Positions 24,048 to 35,973 of a DNA stretch of 64,000 nucleotides are shown piece after piece. Made by a program: the position numbers and the translations under genes. The first letter of the stretch is position 1. The number at the start of each line of letters is the position of its first letter. The notes beneath the pieces were generated by a model. The model was not told the origin of the DNA. It made no database searches and worked only from the letters and a program-made list of their open reading frames with translations. The DNA comes from Dipteris shenzhenensis (lineage: Eukaryota; Polypodiophyta; Polypodiopsida; Gleicheniales): NCBI GenBank assembly GCA_047967505.1, contig CM106539.1; one strand, given 5' to 3'.

Positions 24048-24664
24048 TTATAGGATGATCCGAAGATGAAACTGTGCATTGAACAAGACAATCAAGAGGG
24101 ATGATAAAATCATGGCTTTGGCTGCTTCAAAGTTTGTTCTTCCAATAGCATTTTGAAGCCATTGCTTTGCGCTATCAAGGGGAATCTCCAACAACACACA
24201 CGGCACCCCTTGACACAGTTTCCACACTTCATCAACTTCCTCCTTTGTTTTTCCTTCATGCAAACCTAGTTTCATAAATTCTTTGTATGACAAGCCTTCC
24301 ATGTAATCTTGTCACGCCTCAATCCTTCCTTTGTTGCCTCCTTGGTATTGCCCTAGTCTGGGGATGCAAAGATTACACTTCTATACCCCAAAGATTACAC
24401 TTATGGTGCAGTGTACTTTTGATCTCTCAAATGATGGCACTTAGAGGATTGCAATGAGTTCAAAACCAAAGGATCGTTCTCTTTACACATAAACAACTCC
24501 CCATTTGCTCTAAAGACCCAAAAATTATCTCTGCTCTCCAAAACAATGTCCCACTCCTTGTACTTCTCACTATGCGTCAACCTGATAATCACATACCAGA
24601 TGAACATTGACTTCCCGACCCCTGGAATCCCACACACATGCAAAAGATTATTCCCACCCTCCAA
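24048..24664 (-). pseudogene. P-loop NTPase fragment, CRN/RHS-like
   Basis: Minus-strand reading starts with LHVCGIPGVGKSMFIWYVI, a clear Walker A (GxPGxGKS). It is followed after about 60 residues by VLNSLQSSKCHHLRD. A second segment gives VIFASPD, a TAG, GNTKEATKEGL, and then after a frameshift MEGLSYKEFMKLGL..TKEEVDEVWKLCQGVPCVLLE. Walker A, then a (V/I)..ASP strand, then an ..EEV..(W/F)..C.GVPR(F/V)-like helix is the order in the NTPase of Crinkler (CRN) and retrotransposon-hot-spot (RHS) proteins. The match is from memory of the family. The 5' part is cut off by the 80-bp repeat. No product is expected. Confidence 0.45.
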
Positions 24665-24699
24665 ACATCTCTGTAGGTCTTTGTAGGTTGAGTATGACT

Positions 24700-24778
24700 C
24701 TTAGGCGTGTGTGTTTTGGGTATGGTCGAGCACAGGAAGCTTGTACTCTTGAACATCTCTATTACAATAAAGCCTTTC
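24700..24778. repeat. 80-bp direct repeat, right copy
   Basis: Matches 23579-23658, with TGTGTTTTGGGTATGGTCGAG and CAATAAAGCCTTTC. The pair brackets the P-loop fragment, 1.12 kb apart. Confidence 0.8.
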
Positions 24779-25479
24779 AGGGGGGTTCAACCTGGCATGT
24801 TGTCATGGGCCCTTTGTGCAGTGTGTTGTGCTTGGTCGGTGCTTTTTTTTTTTCAAGAAAAGTACTTCATTAAGTATGAATAAAAACCGTAGAGCAAGCT
24901 CAAGTGCGGGAGTACATCATGTCAAGCATGAGAAAAAATAGCTCAGAATTAGCAAGCAAATATCCCAGGTGGTGGCTGAAAATGCCACCTCATCCCTAAA
25001 GGAGAGTCAGACAAGAAAGGACAATCCTTCCATACTCTAAGAAAAGCAACCCTCCTAGCAGTAGTAGTCCTAGAGGTTCCCTGTATGTTTGCCCAAATGG
25101 CCATCAAAGTGTGTATAGTATCTGCCCAGATACTGGCCATAGTCTGAGAAGACTAAACTTGGGAGTCCTCCAAAGCCTTTGTACATCTGGCTCTCCAAAT
25201 ATGCCATGCTGTGATACTAGTCAGAATCTCCAAGACATGTCTACAGAAGCGTGGGGAGCTCTGAATGGAGTAAACAGAACATCCCAGAGGGAGCATGACT
25301 CCAAAAGATGTCGTCGAACAAAGAAAGCTTTGTCCATGTCATGTCCCTCGAAAAAAGCCTCTGGACCAGTGAGTGACAACCGAGCAACTGATCCCCAGGT
25401 CATGAAGAAGGGTGCTCTATGAAAAGTGCAAAGTATCCTAGCAACACCCTTCTAAACCATCCTTGCCTGAGTGCACTCC

Positions 25480-25562
25480 CAAAGGCAATGCTACACTGAC
25501 TTAACTACTGAGTGGCATCGAGGACAAGTAGGGTCAGCCCCGAATCTGGATCTCCACAGGTT
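25480..25562 (-). pseudogene. LINE A C-terminal zinc knuckle
   Basis: Reads WRSRFGADPTCPRCHS, then VVKSV, a TAG and HCLWEC, i.e. the C-x2-C..H-x4-C knuckle found at the end of L1-type ORF2. The stop stands before the knuckle His where Gln (CAG) is common. Confidence 0.6.
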
Positions 25563-26417
25563 CACTGCAATCCCTCCATGAATAGTAAGCTAGATAAATA
25601 ACGTGAGTTTCCTATTCCTGAGGGATTTCCAAAGTCTCCTCCAAAATTTTTTATGCGTCTTTGCAGAAATCTAGAAAGTACCCCAATGAGGAGCTCTAGA
25701 GGACCTCCAGCCTCTACAACTGAGCCGGAATCTCCTGGCATTTCTGACCGTGTAACAAAAGAAGGGAATGCTCTTCTCTCGGTGCCCTGCAACTATCCAC
25801 TCCCATTCCCCTGGATCCCACTACAAGGATCTAATAGCGGAATCTCCATGCAACCAAAGCCTCCAAGATCCAATAGCCAGGAGAACGGGGTCTAGATCCA
25901 AATACCACTGTGAGCCTCTCTACCCATCTCCATGTATCTTGCAATCCTAACAAGCTGAAAAGGAGCCTCCAAAAGAATGTCCTATGAAGATCTGTGCAGT
26001 CTGCCTCCTGCATGAGCCTGAAAGACAAGGGTATCCTCATGCGCATCCCGCAAGGCTATAACCTGCACAGGGATACCTCTCCTTGAAAAAGTCCCCAACC
26101 AGGTGGACTCAGAAATAGGAAAACGGTCTGTATCCATCCACTCCACTGGTATGGTTGCATCTATCTATTGCATCCTAGCTGCACTTCCTCTGAGGTGACT
26201 AACTGAATGAGCTCTATGATCCTCTGGAAGCATCCTGAAAGCTTTCCAAGCACCCACCGTGAATGCACGTCCCAACTCCCATCTAGACCACTACATATAA
26301 TGTGACATGCCTAGTGATCTACCATGCTCATCTAGTATGCAATCATTCCACATGATGGGCTGCCTGTCAATTTCTTCACGAGAGGAGGGTGGAACTCTCC
26401 GAAGAGTACTTCTAAAG

Positions 26418-27458
26418 CTATCCCAAGCTTTCAGAATGGCAGCCATGAGGGGAGGTAGGAGATCTGAGACGAGCTGATGTAAAGATCCATCTAGGGTTGT
26501 CCATCCAATCTCCTCCCTGAAAGCTGTGCATGTTTGTATACAACACAAGAAAAAATCCTTCCATGGCTCCTGACCAGGGATCAAATCTCTTACCACCATT
26601 TTTGCAGAGCAAGACTCTACACTGTAAGTCTGGATCAATAATATTGAGGCCCCCTTCCTCAATGGGTAGAATAAGACTCTTCCAAGCCACCCTGGCTATC
26701 ACATCTGAAGTGCCGTCTAATCCACTCCACAAAAACTTCTTGATAGGTCTCTTGAGCTGAGTGATACTTCTTGTAGATTGACACCAACAAGAGCAAACAA
26801 ACCAGGCTATAGCCAATAGTACCTGGTTTACAACCACCACTCTAGATGTGAGGTCAAGTCTGGCCGAACTCCAAAATAGAAGTTTCCTCCTGATGCTCTC
26901 CAACACGGGAGCGAACTGTTGTGCTGGAGAAATGCACACCCCAACCTAGCATCCAAGATACCTGATGGAGACACCCCTCTGAATCCAAGTTATCGGCACC
27001 CCAATCTGGAGTGTCCTCATCACTAATCCAAAAACCATTGGATTTGTTCTAGTTAATGTGAGCCCCTGCTGCAATGCAAAATCAATCTAAGGCTGTCCTG
27101 AAAGAGGTGAGTGTCTGTGGTGTGGCATCCAAAAAAATAGCCGTGTCATCTGCCAGCTCATTGTCCAACAACTCCTCTTCCTGTCTCAATGGAAGTCCTC
27201 TTCAGCCACAAATAATAATAGAAAGGGGGCTATAGGGCATCCCTGTCGGACTGATCTGGATATCTGAAACCTGTCTCCCCTGACTCCACTAATGAGTACA
27301 TGGCTATGGGCTGACCTGTAAAGGCAAAAAACCCCTCTAATCCACAAATCTGAAAATCCAAAGCAAAGAAGGGTTCCCTCTACAAAACCCCAATCTACCT
27401 TGTCATATGCTTTTCCAAAATCTAGGAGTAGAATTTCTAGTCTATGGCCCTCATGCAT
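26418..27458 (-). pseudogene. LINE A reverse transcriptase
   Basis: Minus strand: LLDFGKAYDKVDWGFVEGTL (about 27430) is the palm motif with the first catalytic Asp. SVRQGCPIAPFLL (about 27230) is the next RT motif. ELADDTAIFLDA (27124-27165) holds the catalytic DD. KKFLWSGLDG..W..L..P..EGGLNI (about 26720-26620) is the typical post-RT segment. Frames change between these blocks. Confidence 0.75.
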
Positions 27459-28377
27459 AGCCCACTCAGAAGCCTCCCAAAATGAGAATATGTTATCAAA
27501 AATGCTTCTGCCATGGACAAAACCTGTATGTGTGTCATGTATAAGATCTGGCAGGATGGGCTACAATCGTAGGTGCAATCGTAGGCTGATGGCTTTTGCC
27601 AAGATCTTATACAAAGTGCCCAATAAAGTGATCGGTCTCCACTAAGACACTAAATTTCTGTAACCTCCTTTTGGAATAAGATGAATGAGACCCTCCGAGA
27701 GTAAGTCCAACATCTCACCCGAGTCTCAAACGCCCTACAGGGCTGAGGTGATGTAATCCCCAATCTGATCCCAAAAAATAATAAAGAAAGAAGATGTAAG
27801 CCCATCTGACCCAACTACCCTTATGAAGGGCAATAAGAGCGATCTTGAACTCTATGTTGGTGAAGCGTGCATGAAGGCTCTCATATCTCTATCCACCAAC
27901 ATAAGAATATGCCGCTAAATAACATCATCTCTGGCCTATGAATCAGAATCTGCAGTCAAAAGGGAGGCATAGTAATCTGAAGCAATCTACATGACAACAT
28001 CTGGATGTGTCTGAAGTATCCCGTCTAAGTCAACAAGCTACGAAACACTCTCTCTACTATGTCTAGGACCGATAGTAGAGAAGAACTGCTTGTTGACTCT
28101 ACCTCCAATCTACGTCCAGAAAGACTCTCTGGCATGAAAGACATACTCTGCTCTCCGATCTAAAAGTGTCTACTGATGAGCCCTTGCTACAGCAAGGCGC
28201 TCCTGAATCCAAGCATCTGTAGGCCGTTTTTGCTCCTCTCTGAAGAGCTACCAACTGCTATCGAATGGCAATCTCTCTCCTGCAAATCTCATCTCTCCTA
28301 ATACTAGCAACAGAATGATAAAGGTTGCTAATGTCAGTGAGGGCTGTAGCCATATCTGACGAGGACGACTACCCACC

Positions 28378-29079
28378 CTACAGGTAAGAAACCCAAATCC
28401 ATAGCACTACCTCTATGAGGTTCTCCTCTGTGAGGTAGTAGGCATCTGGAATCCTCATACTAGTAGAGCGGCCTCTCACTCGAGGCTCTAAAACCACCAA
28501 AACAATCAAAAAATGATCTGAAGTAGACAACCCAGTGATGATGCATACTATCCCACCTCTGTCCAATGCCCAATCATCCACATAAAATCTATCAATCCGT
28601 GTGGGGATAGGCATCCTTACTCTCCTGTTCGACCAAGAAAACAGAAGAGACTATGGCTGAGTGTAAAAAGCATCATCATACCAAACATCTCTACCACTGA
28701 ACTGAAAAAGAAAGGCATCCCATGCTGCTCTATCCAGGGAGTGAATCCCACCTTCCCTACCCCCTCTTTTATCTGAAGGCATCTCAACCACGCTGAAATC
28801 ATCCCCAATAATCCAAGAATCTACAATATGTGACCAAGAGAGCAACTCCTTCCAAAGAACACGATCCCCTCTCAAGTTGGGTGCATAAAGGTTAAGAAAG
28901 CCAATCTTACACCCACCAATCATCAAAATAACCCACTGTGCTCTAGAGGGAACTATGACTCTGTGTCCAATGACCAAGGCGAGCATCGAAGAAGAGATAG
29001 CAATGCAAATGGCTCCCCTGGTGCCCAAGGTAAGTGACCAAAAAGCTATGTCATCATTTTTTAGTAGTTCTTTGGACAT
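28378..29079 (-). pseudogene. LINE A AP-type endonuclease, N-terminally truncated
   Basis: GTRGAICIAI, then KIGFLNLYAPN, VDSWIIGDDFSVVE with DKRGG, then PTRIDRFYV and SDHFLIV. These are the ordered motifs of an APE-like endonuclease; the catalytic GDFN is altered to DDFS. The N-terminal Asn and Glu motifs are missing. Confidence 0.7.
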
Positions 29080-29092
29080 AATGTGGTGTAGA

Positions 29093-31290
29093 TTTCAAAT
29101 GCCTATAACTTTTGATCTGAAGGAATTTTCAGGTGCTATAAAATGCAAAAATGACCACCAGATTGTGCTCTACACGTTGAGCACATCAGATCTATCATAT
29201 GACTTCTTCACATATCATCATCATTTAATCCTCTTCATCGAAACCACCTCCTGATGCATTGCAGCATACCGAGCACATAAAGTGGATCAAGATAAAATTC
29301 ATTTACTACATTTTGCGCTTTGATGTGTAGTCTATATTTAGACTAGCACATCCCTAGAGGAGATTGAACTCCACCAAGCCAAGCAAGCCATTGCCACATT
29401 ACTCGATTACTTTCCAGCAGCATCAGTTCCATCGGTTTTATCATCACTGTAAACATTCACACATCGAACACTAGCTCAATACTCTTTTGGCATTTGGCAA
29501 TTCATCACACACTGTGACACTTGGCAGTCATCTTCCTTGGATTCAAGATTGTTGCATTCTTCTTGCACACACATATGCCACCCATGTATAGTCACCTTTG
29601 TTGACTATTTTTGGCATTGGTTCATGCATGCATACATAAGCCTTGTACAACCTCTTGGCTACTCCTAACACACGGTTGTCATTACTTTCTTATAGGCTTG
29701 ATCCTTGGCATACACTTAGTTCTTCCATCACATGTCTTGGTTTTGATTATTTAGCGTAAGCCTCATAGTGGCAACCTTCATACAGTGTTCTCATGGGTAG
29801 AAACTCTCACTGGTACACGGGTAATCCTCTTGCACAGAGCACCAGGCTACCTCTAGCATGGAGTTATTCACATCACACAGTTGATGAGATACCAATCATG
29901 ACTCCAGGTGAGATTCATGAGTGGAAAGAGAATCTATTATGACCATTCATTGCCAAAGGGTATGTACTAGTGTATGATGCCAACTCAGTCATTAGATTTG
30001 AGTGCTTGGATGTAGATGCAGATATTTCATATGTTAGCATGGATCAGCCTTCACTTTTTGATCATGCACATTCTACAGTAAGCCCTTAGCACAAGTCACA
30101 TTTGACGGTAAGCCCTCATTATGAGGCACTCCCACTCATAGCAGCACAGTCTGATTCTAGTGATGCATATCCATCACATGCATGCATGGATCCGACTCCA
30201 TATACTATCACATTACATGCAGATATATAGTAGGATTTCACTTATGATCATGCAAATTTACAGCAGGTTAGTCCTCTAAACGAGGCACTCACATCTCCAA
30301 CATCATGCAGAGATATATGCCATAGCGCATTCCGCTCTTCAGGTGATCCCATTTCAACATCCACCGATGCTGTCACCTTGAACATAGAGCTTAATTTGGA
30401 CATAGTGTCCACCAACAGTGATGAGAAGATCAATCTTCAGGACATTACAACATTGGCTCAATCATACCACATTGTATTACCCTTGGATCCAACTATCATC
30501 CACCACCTCAGATTAGTAGATCATTCCTCAGCATGAGGACATATTTGCATCAGTTCAGTCCAGCCCCAGAGCAATGGACATCATCAGGTTCAGCCATATC
30601 ACAACCTAGGGAGACTCAGTGTTTCAACATGCACTTATGGCTGTAGTTTACAGTCCTTACTTGATGCATATTAGTGGTTGGATTGTCAGCTCCACCTTGA
30701 GACCATGATAGATGCTATATCCCGTGCCGATGGATGTTTAACCATGTAACCTTTAGCTCATGACAGTTGAGCATACATGTATTACAGGTTTCTATACCTT
30801 GTCACTTTTTCGGGCCTCTTCTTTAGCAGAGTAGAGTATCACATATGCACCTACGGCCCCAGATTTTCATCCCTTGGATCACTCTATCCACACCGACTAT
30901 GTGGTCTTCTTCGATGCCACATCATTCGACAAATATCATAGTTCTACTAAATCATACTTCAAATCTTGCTATCAATTCTTTTGGGTTGGTGACACCCTCA
31001 TATGTCACAACCTGTCGGATTCCTTCTTCACGGCTACATCGATTAGCTTCAAATCCGGATGTCTCTTCTACAGGGCAGCTACACAGTCCATGATGACTTA
31101 TGACATGTTAGCTTTGACATGTTCGGCACGTAGCCATACACACAGATGTTCATGCAGTCATCTTTCGATTGACCAGTCTTTTATCCGTGTGGACTTTACT
31201 TTTAGCACATTTCCTTCCTCTTACCTTGTGGCTATCTTTTGGGTTTTATTCCTAAATGTGAAGGATGATCTACAACCTAAGAGGGGGAAA
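29093..31290 (+). other. Unrecognised stretch, possibly an LTR-element 3' remnant
   Basis: Contains several mid-length plus-strand frames (for example 30845-31093 and 30874-31443) without a domain I recognise. AGTAAGCCCT is repeated near 30078 and 30110. It ends with VKDDLQPKRGK-like coding and a purine run AAGAGGGGGAAA (31279-31290), which could be a polypurine tract before an LTR starting TGCATG. Only one side is visible, so this stays a suggestion. Confidence 0.3.
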
Positions 31291-31439
31291 TGCATGTCAT
31301 GTACAAGATCTAGTAAGTTGTACTCATTGTATAAGCTTATGCTACATAGTCACTGTGCTCACATACGCACATACTACTCTGATTTCTTTTCAGTGGGTTA
31401 TTATTGGGCTCATGTAACCTGTCCCCGGAAATCAAAATT

Positions 31440-31560
31440 TTGATTTTGTGGGCTATTGACACGTGGGGATGCCCCAAGAGTAATCCCATAAGCTATTGAC
31501 ACGTGGGGATGCCTCCCCCCACTATAAAGGGGGTCCTTCTCTCATTTGTATTCTCACCTT
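31440..31560 (+). promoter_or_regulatory. Promoter region of the PLE with two G-boxes
   Basis: GACACGTGG occurs at 31458-31466 and 31498-31506 within a 40-bp direct repeat. A C-rich block and TATAAA at 31523-31528 follow. The TATA and its surroundings are kept in the minus-strand copies (TTTATA at 39426-39431 and 43647-43652). CACGTG is a known plant G-box core; its use here is inferred. Confidence 0.6.
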
Positions 31561-32063
31561 TTGGGTGTTCCACTGATAAGCTTGAGAATATCAAGTGAAA
31601 CTAGTTTGGAACAAAGCACCCATTTGTAATACAAAGAGGATTTTTTATCTCTTTTTGTCTCTCTTGTGTCTTTGTGTGAGGTACTTGTGGAACTTTGTTG
31701 CTCATGTACTGTTTCTTGTTTACTTGAATGTTAGTACTTGAACATCAATTTGTTCATGTACCGTGTGTGCTCTTAGCCATCTTTTTGTCCATGAGCATTT
31801 GGTTGCTTAGTTATGTGTTTAGTACGTGAGTGTTCTACCTTACTCACGTACTCTTAGCACTTTATGCACCTATGCACACTTCACAAGCACATTTTCATAC
31901 GGTTTTAGGCATGTAACTGGCCCACAAAAATTCCATTTTCTTTTAATTTTTTGCTGTCGAAGCTACCATTTTGCTGCCACAGCTGGCCGATCGATCACAC
32001 TTCACTACTACACACCTTTTTATATTTTTCTAAAACCTAAATCTTGTTATCATCGTAAATATA

Positions 32064-33470
32064 ATGGAAGGCAACTGCGAGGAAGCTTCTTCTAGCGCTC
32101 TTGAGGTCTTTCATTTTGTCAGTGAAGATGTACTAGACGACCCCTTCAGTAATGTTGGAAATTGGCAAAAGCATCGTTGAGATGCAATTGGCGCCACTAT
32201 GAGTACCGCAACTAATTTCTTGGAAGCTATCAAGTTACCTTTGCATTGCTCAGATTTCTTAGAAAGTCAATCGCAGAGTACAAAAAGATCTTCCAGGCAC
32301 TAGACAGGGCTAAGAGCTTTCACAAAAGGATCAAAGAACATAAGCAGGAAGGTGCAATTCCTAATAGTTTGAAGTTAAAACCACCATGACTCTCAGTGCC
32401 AGATGATGCAACTCAGACCGCAATGCAGTAGTCTTTGACAGCCTTATGCAATGAGTACAGGATGAAACCATGATGCGCTTATTGAAGCCCAAAAGCTCAT
32501 AGTCTCTAATTTAGAGAAAAATCTCATGGACTACCCTCAGACTTTTGAGGCTAGCCTTCATGAAATTTTGGCTTTGATGAGTGATCTTGACCTACTTGAC
32601 ACACCACAGATCCTTTGGGAAAACACTACCAAGGAATGGCACAATCAGTTGGTGGCTCAAGATTTTAGAAATGCCATCAACAATTTCAGCATTAGATAAG
32701 ACGAACAGCTATGGGAAGCAACTTTGTCGTGGTATATGCTTGCCTTGTTGGAGAACTTGCAGGAAGTTAAACAGCCTCAGTCAGAGCTATTATATTACAG
32801 ATGCTACATTGATGATGCATTTGGCTTATGGGTGGGGTCTTCATTTAATCTAGACAAATACCTTGAAGATTATGGAAAAGATTTTTAGGACCACATCAAA
32901 ATTATCCCATGCTACTCTACATCCTTTGTTGATATTCTGGGCATTCACCTTTTCAAGGTCCCAAGAAAGCTCTCCTCTAGTTGTTACCAAAAAGAGTTGA
33001 ATAGGTACCAATATCTTCCTTACTCTTCTTGGCATCCAAAGCACTAGAAAGAGTCTTTTATCATTGGAGAACTTTGCCGGCTATGTCATCAGGGAAAGCA
33101 CGTTTGAAGGCTACATGATGCTTGTTTTACTAATGCCTCAAATCTCGTGGTTACCAAGATAAGATTCTACGAAATTGATTTAGCAAAATCACCTATAGGA
33201 TGAGATTGGCTCTACTCGAAGGATTTTCCAAAAGGCACGCCTTGGCGGGTAAAAGGACCCCCCTTGTTCTTAAGCTTGACTACTCAAAGTACACGAGAGC
33301 TTTAAACTTGGGGGTCTCATCCTAAACCCTAAACTTCACTGGCTTTGCCAACAACGTCCTGAGATACAACATCTACCTCGACCAATCATTTGCTAGAGAA
33401 ATCCACAAAATTTTTGCTATTTTTTGGTCAGGTATACTATGATAAATCGATGAAGCCCTCCTTTGAAATC
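32064..33470 (+). pseudogene. PLE reverse transcriptase ORF, deleted and frameshifted
   Basis: ATG at 32064 opens MEGNCEEASSSALEVFHFVS, which aligns with the minus-strand copy. After the 1.66-kb deletion come AMGSNF, LLYYRCYIDDAFGLWVG, DKYLEDYGKDF then TAG, SFVDILGIHLF, and ELNRYQYLP with SFIIGEL. These are the RT palm and thumb motifs of Penelope-like elements. The stop after GKDF stands where the other copy has CAA. RT motifs upstream of AMG are gone. Confidence 0.75.
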
Positions 33471-33480
33471 CATATTAGTG

Positions 33481-33743
33481 GTCCCTGTAGAAGCTAAGCT
33501 TCACTGGAAGATCATTGGGTGCCAACCTAATTCTGAATGTGTCAAGTTATAGAAGGTCCTCTTAGATAACCTAGTCGACCTCGTGTTATCTAAGTGGCAT
33601 TGAGCAATTGTCAATGCTACACTACAAAAAGGGTAATCTATCCATGTGGACCACCAAACTCTCAAATCACTTCCTTGTATGTGCATGCCAACATCTCTAA
33701 TCACCCATAGCTCCTAAGATCATGGATGAAGATAGGTCAAGCC
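33481..33743. other. Unassigned target DNA of LINE B1
   Basis: Between the PLE end and the left target-site duplication. The same piece continues at 35974 after the LINE. I recognise no gene in it. Confidence 0.4.
33730..33743. repeat. Left target-site duplication of LINE B1
   Basis: AGATAGGTCAAGCC. The same 14 bases follow the poly(A) run at 35960-35973. Confidence 0.85.
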
Positions 33744-35960
33744 CACCAATCTCTGAAGTATATTTTAGAGTCATTTAGAAGAATTTGCTCTGAATCCTAA
33801 ACTCATTTTTTTTTAGCACCAAGTCAGCCTATGCTTGAGGGTCCCCTTGTCTAGCTAGGGTCTGCAAGGTAGTAATCATGTTCTAAATGTTGTCCATCCT
33901 CTTGGCCCTAATTTCTAGCTTTTTTGAGGAACCTTTAGGTTTGGTAAACTGTAGTACACCAAGATTCACTCCCTAAGTCAAAAATCACATTTGAGAAGGA
34001 TTGGCCTATGATTTGAAAGAAAGAAAGAGGAGAAGACCTGAGTCTGATAAGAGCTGGTCTGGCTAACTAGATCATATCGTGTCAAGTCTAGCCTCTCTTC
34101 TATTGTCCCCATATCCACTAGACTTAGCTCTTCTTTCAAGTCCTCCCAAAGGGTCAATTCTCTACCTCTGATGACTGTTGCTTTACCCATCCATCTATCA
34201 TTGGAACTTTCCACCATTTATTTCCTATCAGAAGGAGTGACTCCCAACTAACCATTCTTTCATGAGTATTGTTGGAAGCATAAAGTGAAACCATTGTGAA
34301 TGTCTGCCAATGTATCATGCATTTAACCATAATCCATCTACTCTGTGTATCCAGTTCCACATCCAAAATACCCTGAGCATAGTTAGAGAGTAATCCAATG
34401 GCTACACCACCTCTAATTGGCTACCTTTCTAGCCCTAGGATTGGGGTTGTTTATCTAAGGGAAGGCATTTTCTTTGGCTCTTTCTAATGAGGAGAACATT
34501 TACTATCTTCCACCATTCAAGTAGACAATGAAGTGACAAAAGCCAGGGAACTTTGCAAGGAAGCTAGAAAAAACAGACTAAAGATGAGCTTTTTGAAGCT
34601 GTCAAGGTGATGGTTGATGGTAAAACAATTAAATTCTACAAAAAATTCTGGTCCACTGTTGGCTCAGTCTGAGCTTAGGAATTGGAAATCTTTGCTAAAG
34701 GTCTGGCTCTGAGGGCCAAGTGGATCCTACCAGAGCAGAAAGGCTTCATAAAGGGCAAACATTTACTTGAAGCTATCATCAACATTTGGGAGGGTTGTGG
34801 GTATGCCAGAGAAACAAAACAGGACTTAGACTTGGATTTCATCATCCAAGCTTTGACTTTTCATCTCTTTTATCAAACTCCTCCTCACTAAAGCTCCTTG
34901 GGGTGGCTTCTTCATCAGCAAAGCCAAGAAGGTAAGTTGAAAGGGAGTTACCCTTAGGCAAGTCACGATATATCAAGGTGGCCATGGAGTCTTTAGAGAT
35001 ATTTTGCAAAGCCTCTGGGTCCAAAATCATCCACTCAAACTGGATATGCAACCCTCAAAGGGGATGAACAGCAAGTTTTGGAAGAGAGGGTATTCCCTCA
35101 AGCAAAGGTGGGATTGGTTCATGAACAGATTCCAAAACAAGATGGAGAAATGGAGAGGATTTCAAGCTAGTCTGGCAGGAAGAAGAACTTGTTATCTTCT
35201 ACCTCACAGCATGGTCCCCCTCCAAAGTTGGAATTAATAGATTCATAAAAACTTGCAGATCTTTTGAAGGGATCAAAAGCCAAATTGTCTTTTCAGGTAA
35301 AAGATCTTTTATAACCTTGGACTCAATTTGGTTGCAAAGCTGTGGAACAGAGCTGAACTAAGGTGGAAAACAAGGGTACAATATAGCTTTGGAGTGGCAG
35401 CCAACGGTGGAAGGGTGGATCTTTCCTAGTTTATAGTAGAGAGTTCAGCTGGGTGGAGGGTTCTTAATGACACATGGAAAGGGAAATTCGGGTTGCTGAA
35501 TTGGAAGGCCATCTTACTTGGAGACTTTGCTAGGACAAAACAGGACACTTGGTCACCCCTGAAAGCACATGCACTTTGGTTCATATGGGTAACCAGAAGT
35601 TTAATCAAATCATTTTGCAAGCTGGCTTACTATTTGTTAACTAGCTGAGCAGGATTGTAGTCCCTCCACAACTCACCTTGTGAAGCCCAGACAAATGACA
35701 TTGACAGCTCTGGGGACTTAGAGAGTTTCAATTACTCTGATTACTTCAATGATGACAATACAGATGACACTAATGACTCCTATGTCCCCCTCTTTTGACT
35801 CTGTTGCTACTCTTTTTTACTTCAAGATTATTGCTCATAAATGTTTTGATGAAACTCTCCCCATGAGGGCTGGTTGTTCTTTACCCAAGAACATGTAAAT
35901 ATTTATGTTGATGATGATGATATTCTAATATAACACAAACTTTTTTTGCCCAAAAAAAAA
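33744..35960 (+). mobile_element. LINE B1 with inverted 5' part (twin priming)
   Basis: Flanked by a 14-bp duplication and ending in nine A's at 35952-35960, so the insertion is complete. The right part (about 34440-35960) reads on the plus strand: VTKARELCKEARKNRL..MVDGKT, EQKGFIKGKHLLEAIINIWEG and NKMEKWRGFQASLAGRRTCY. These match LINE B2 at 44.4 kb. The left part (33744 to about 34440) reads on the minus strand and encodes endonuclease (SLYASNNTHER..SWESLL, MVESSNDRWMGK, SNHRPILLK). An inverted 5' end inside one target-site duplication is the mark of twin priming. Part of the RT is deleted, and 34842-35051 again looks inverted. Confidence 0.8.
33978..34366 (-). pseudogene. LINE B1 endonuclease, inverted segment
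   Basis: Two overlapping minus-strand frames give QSRWIMVKC..MVSLYASN, then MVESSNDRWMGK and LSNHRPILLK. This corresponds to the middle and end of an APE-like endonuclease, with the Ser-Asn-His end in place of Ser-Asp-His. One frameshift lies near 34190. Confidence 0.6.
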
Positions 35961-35973
35961 GATAGGTCAAGCC
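35960..35973. repeat. Right target-site duplication of LINE B1
   Basis: AGATAGGTCAAGCC (first A shared with the poly(A) run), identical to 33730-33743. Confidence 0.85.

Larger units (their letters stand above)
24843..29092 (-). mobile_element. LINE A, 5'-truncated non-LTR retrotransposon
   Basis: A T run at 24843-24853 is the poly(A) tail of a minus-strand element. Moving rightwards one meets the C-terminal Cys/His knuckle (about 25560-25490), post-RT region, RT palm, and an endonuclease that lacks its first 60 or so residues. ORF1 is absent, so the element is 5'-truncated near 29092. Many stops and frameshifts interrupt it. It resembles L1-clade plant LINEs in domain order. No convincing target-site duplication found. 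Confidence 0.8.
31394..33480 (+). mobile_element. Penelope-like retroelement, internally deleted copy (plus strand)
   Basis: Runs opposite to the copy at 38.5-42.8 kb and matches it. 31394-31690 is the same promoter/3'-UTR sequence, 32028-32045 the same telomere-like junction, and 32064 onward the ORF. About 1.66 kb of the ORF is missing. The break is at about 32692, where NNFSI of the N-terminal region runs straight into AMGSNF of the RT. YIDDAFGLWVG is present at about 32800. The 3' end of the ORF includes CCTAAACCCTAAAC at 33321-33334. 31690-31920 matches element 3 at 44170-44368. It could move only with help from an intact relative. Confidence 0.8.

Noticed and set aside
24843-29092. Target-site duplication for LINE A
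   Set aside because: I compared the flanks at 24830 and 29095 and found no convincing match, so none is claimed.
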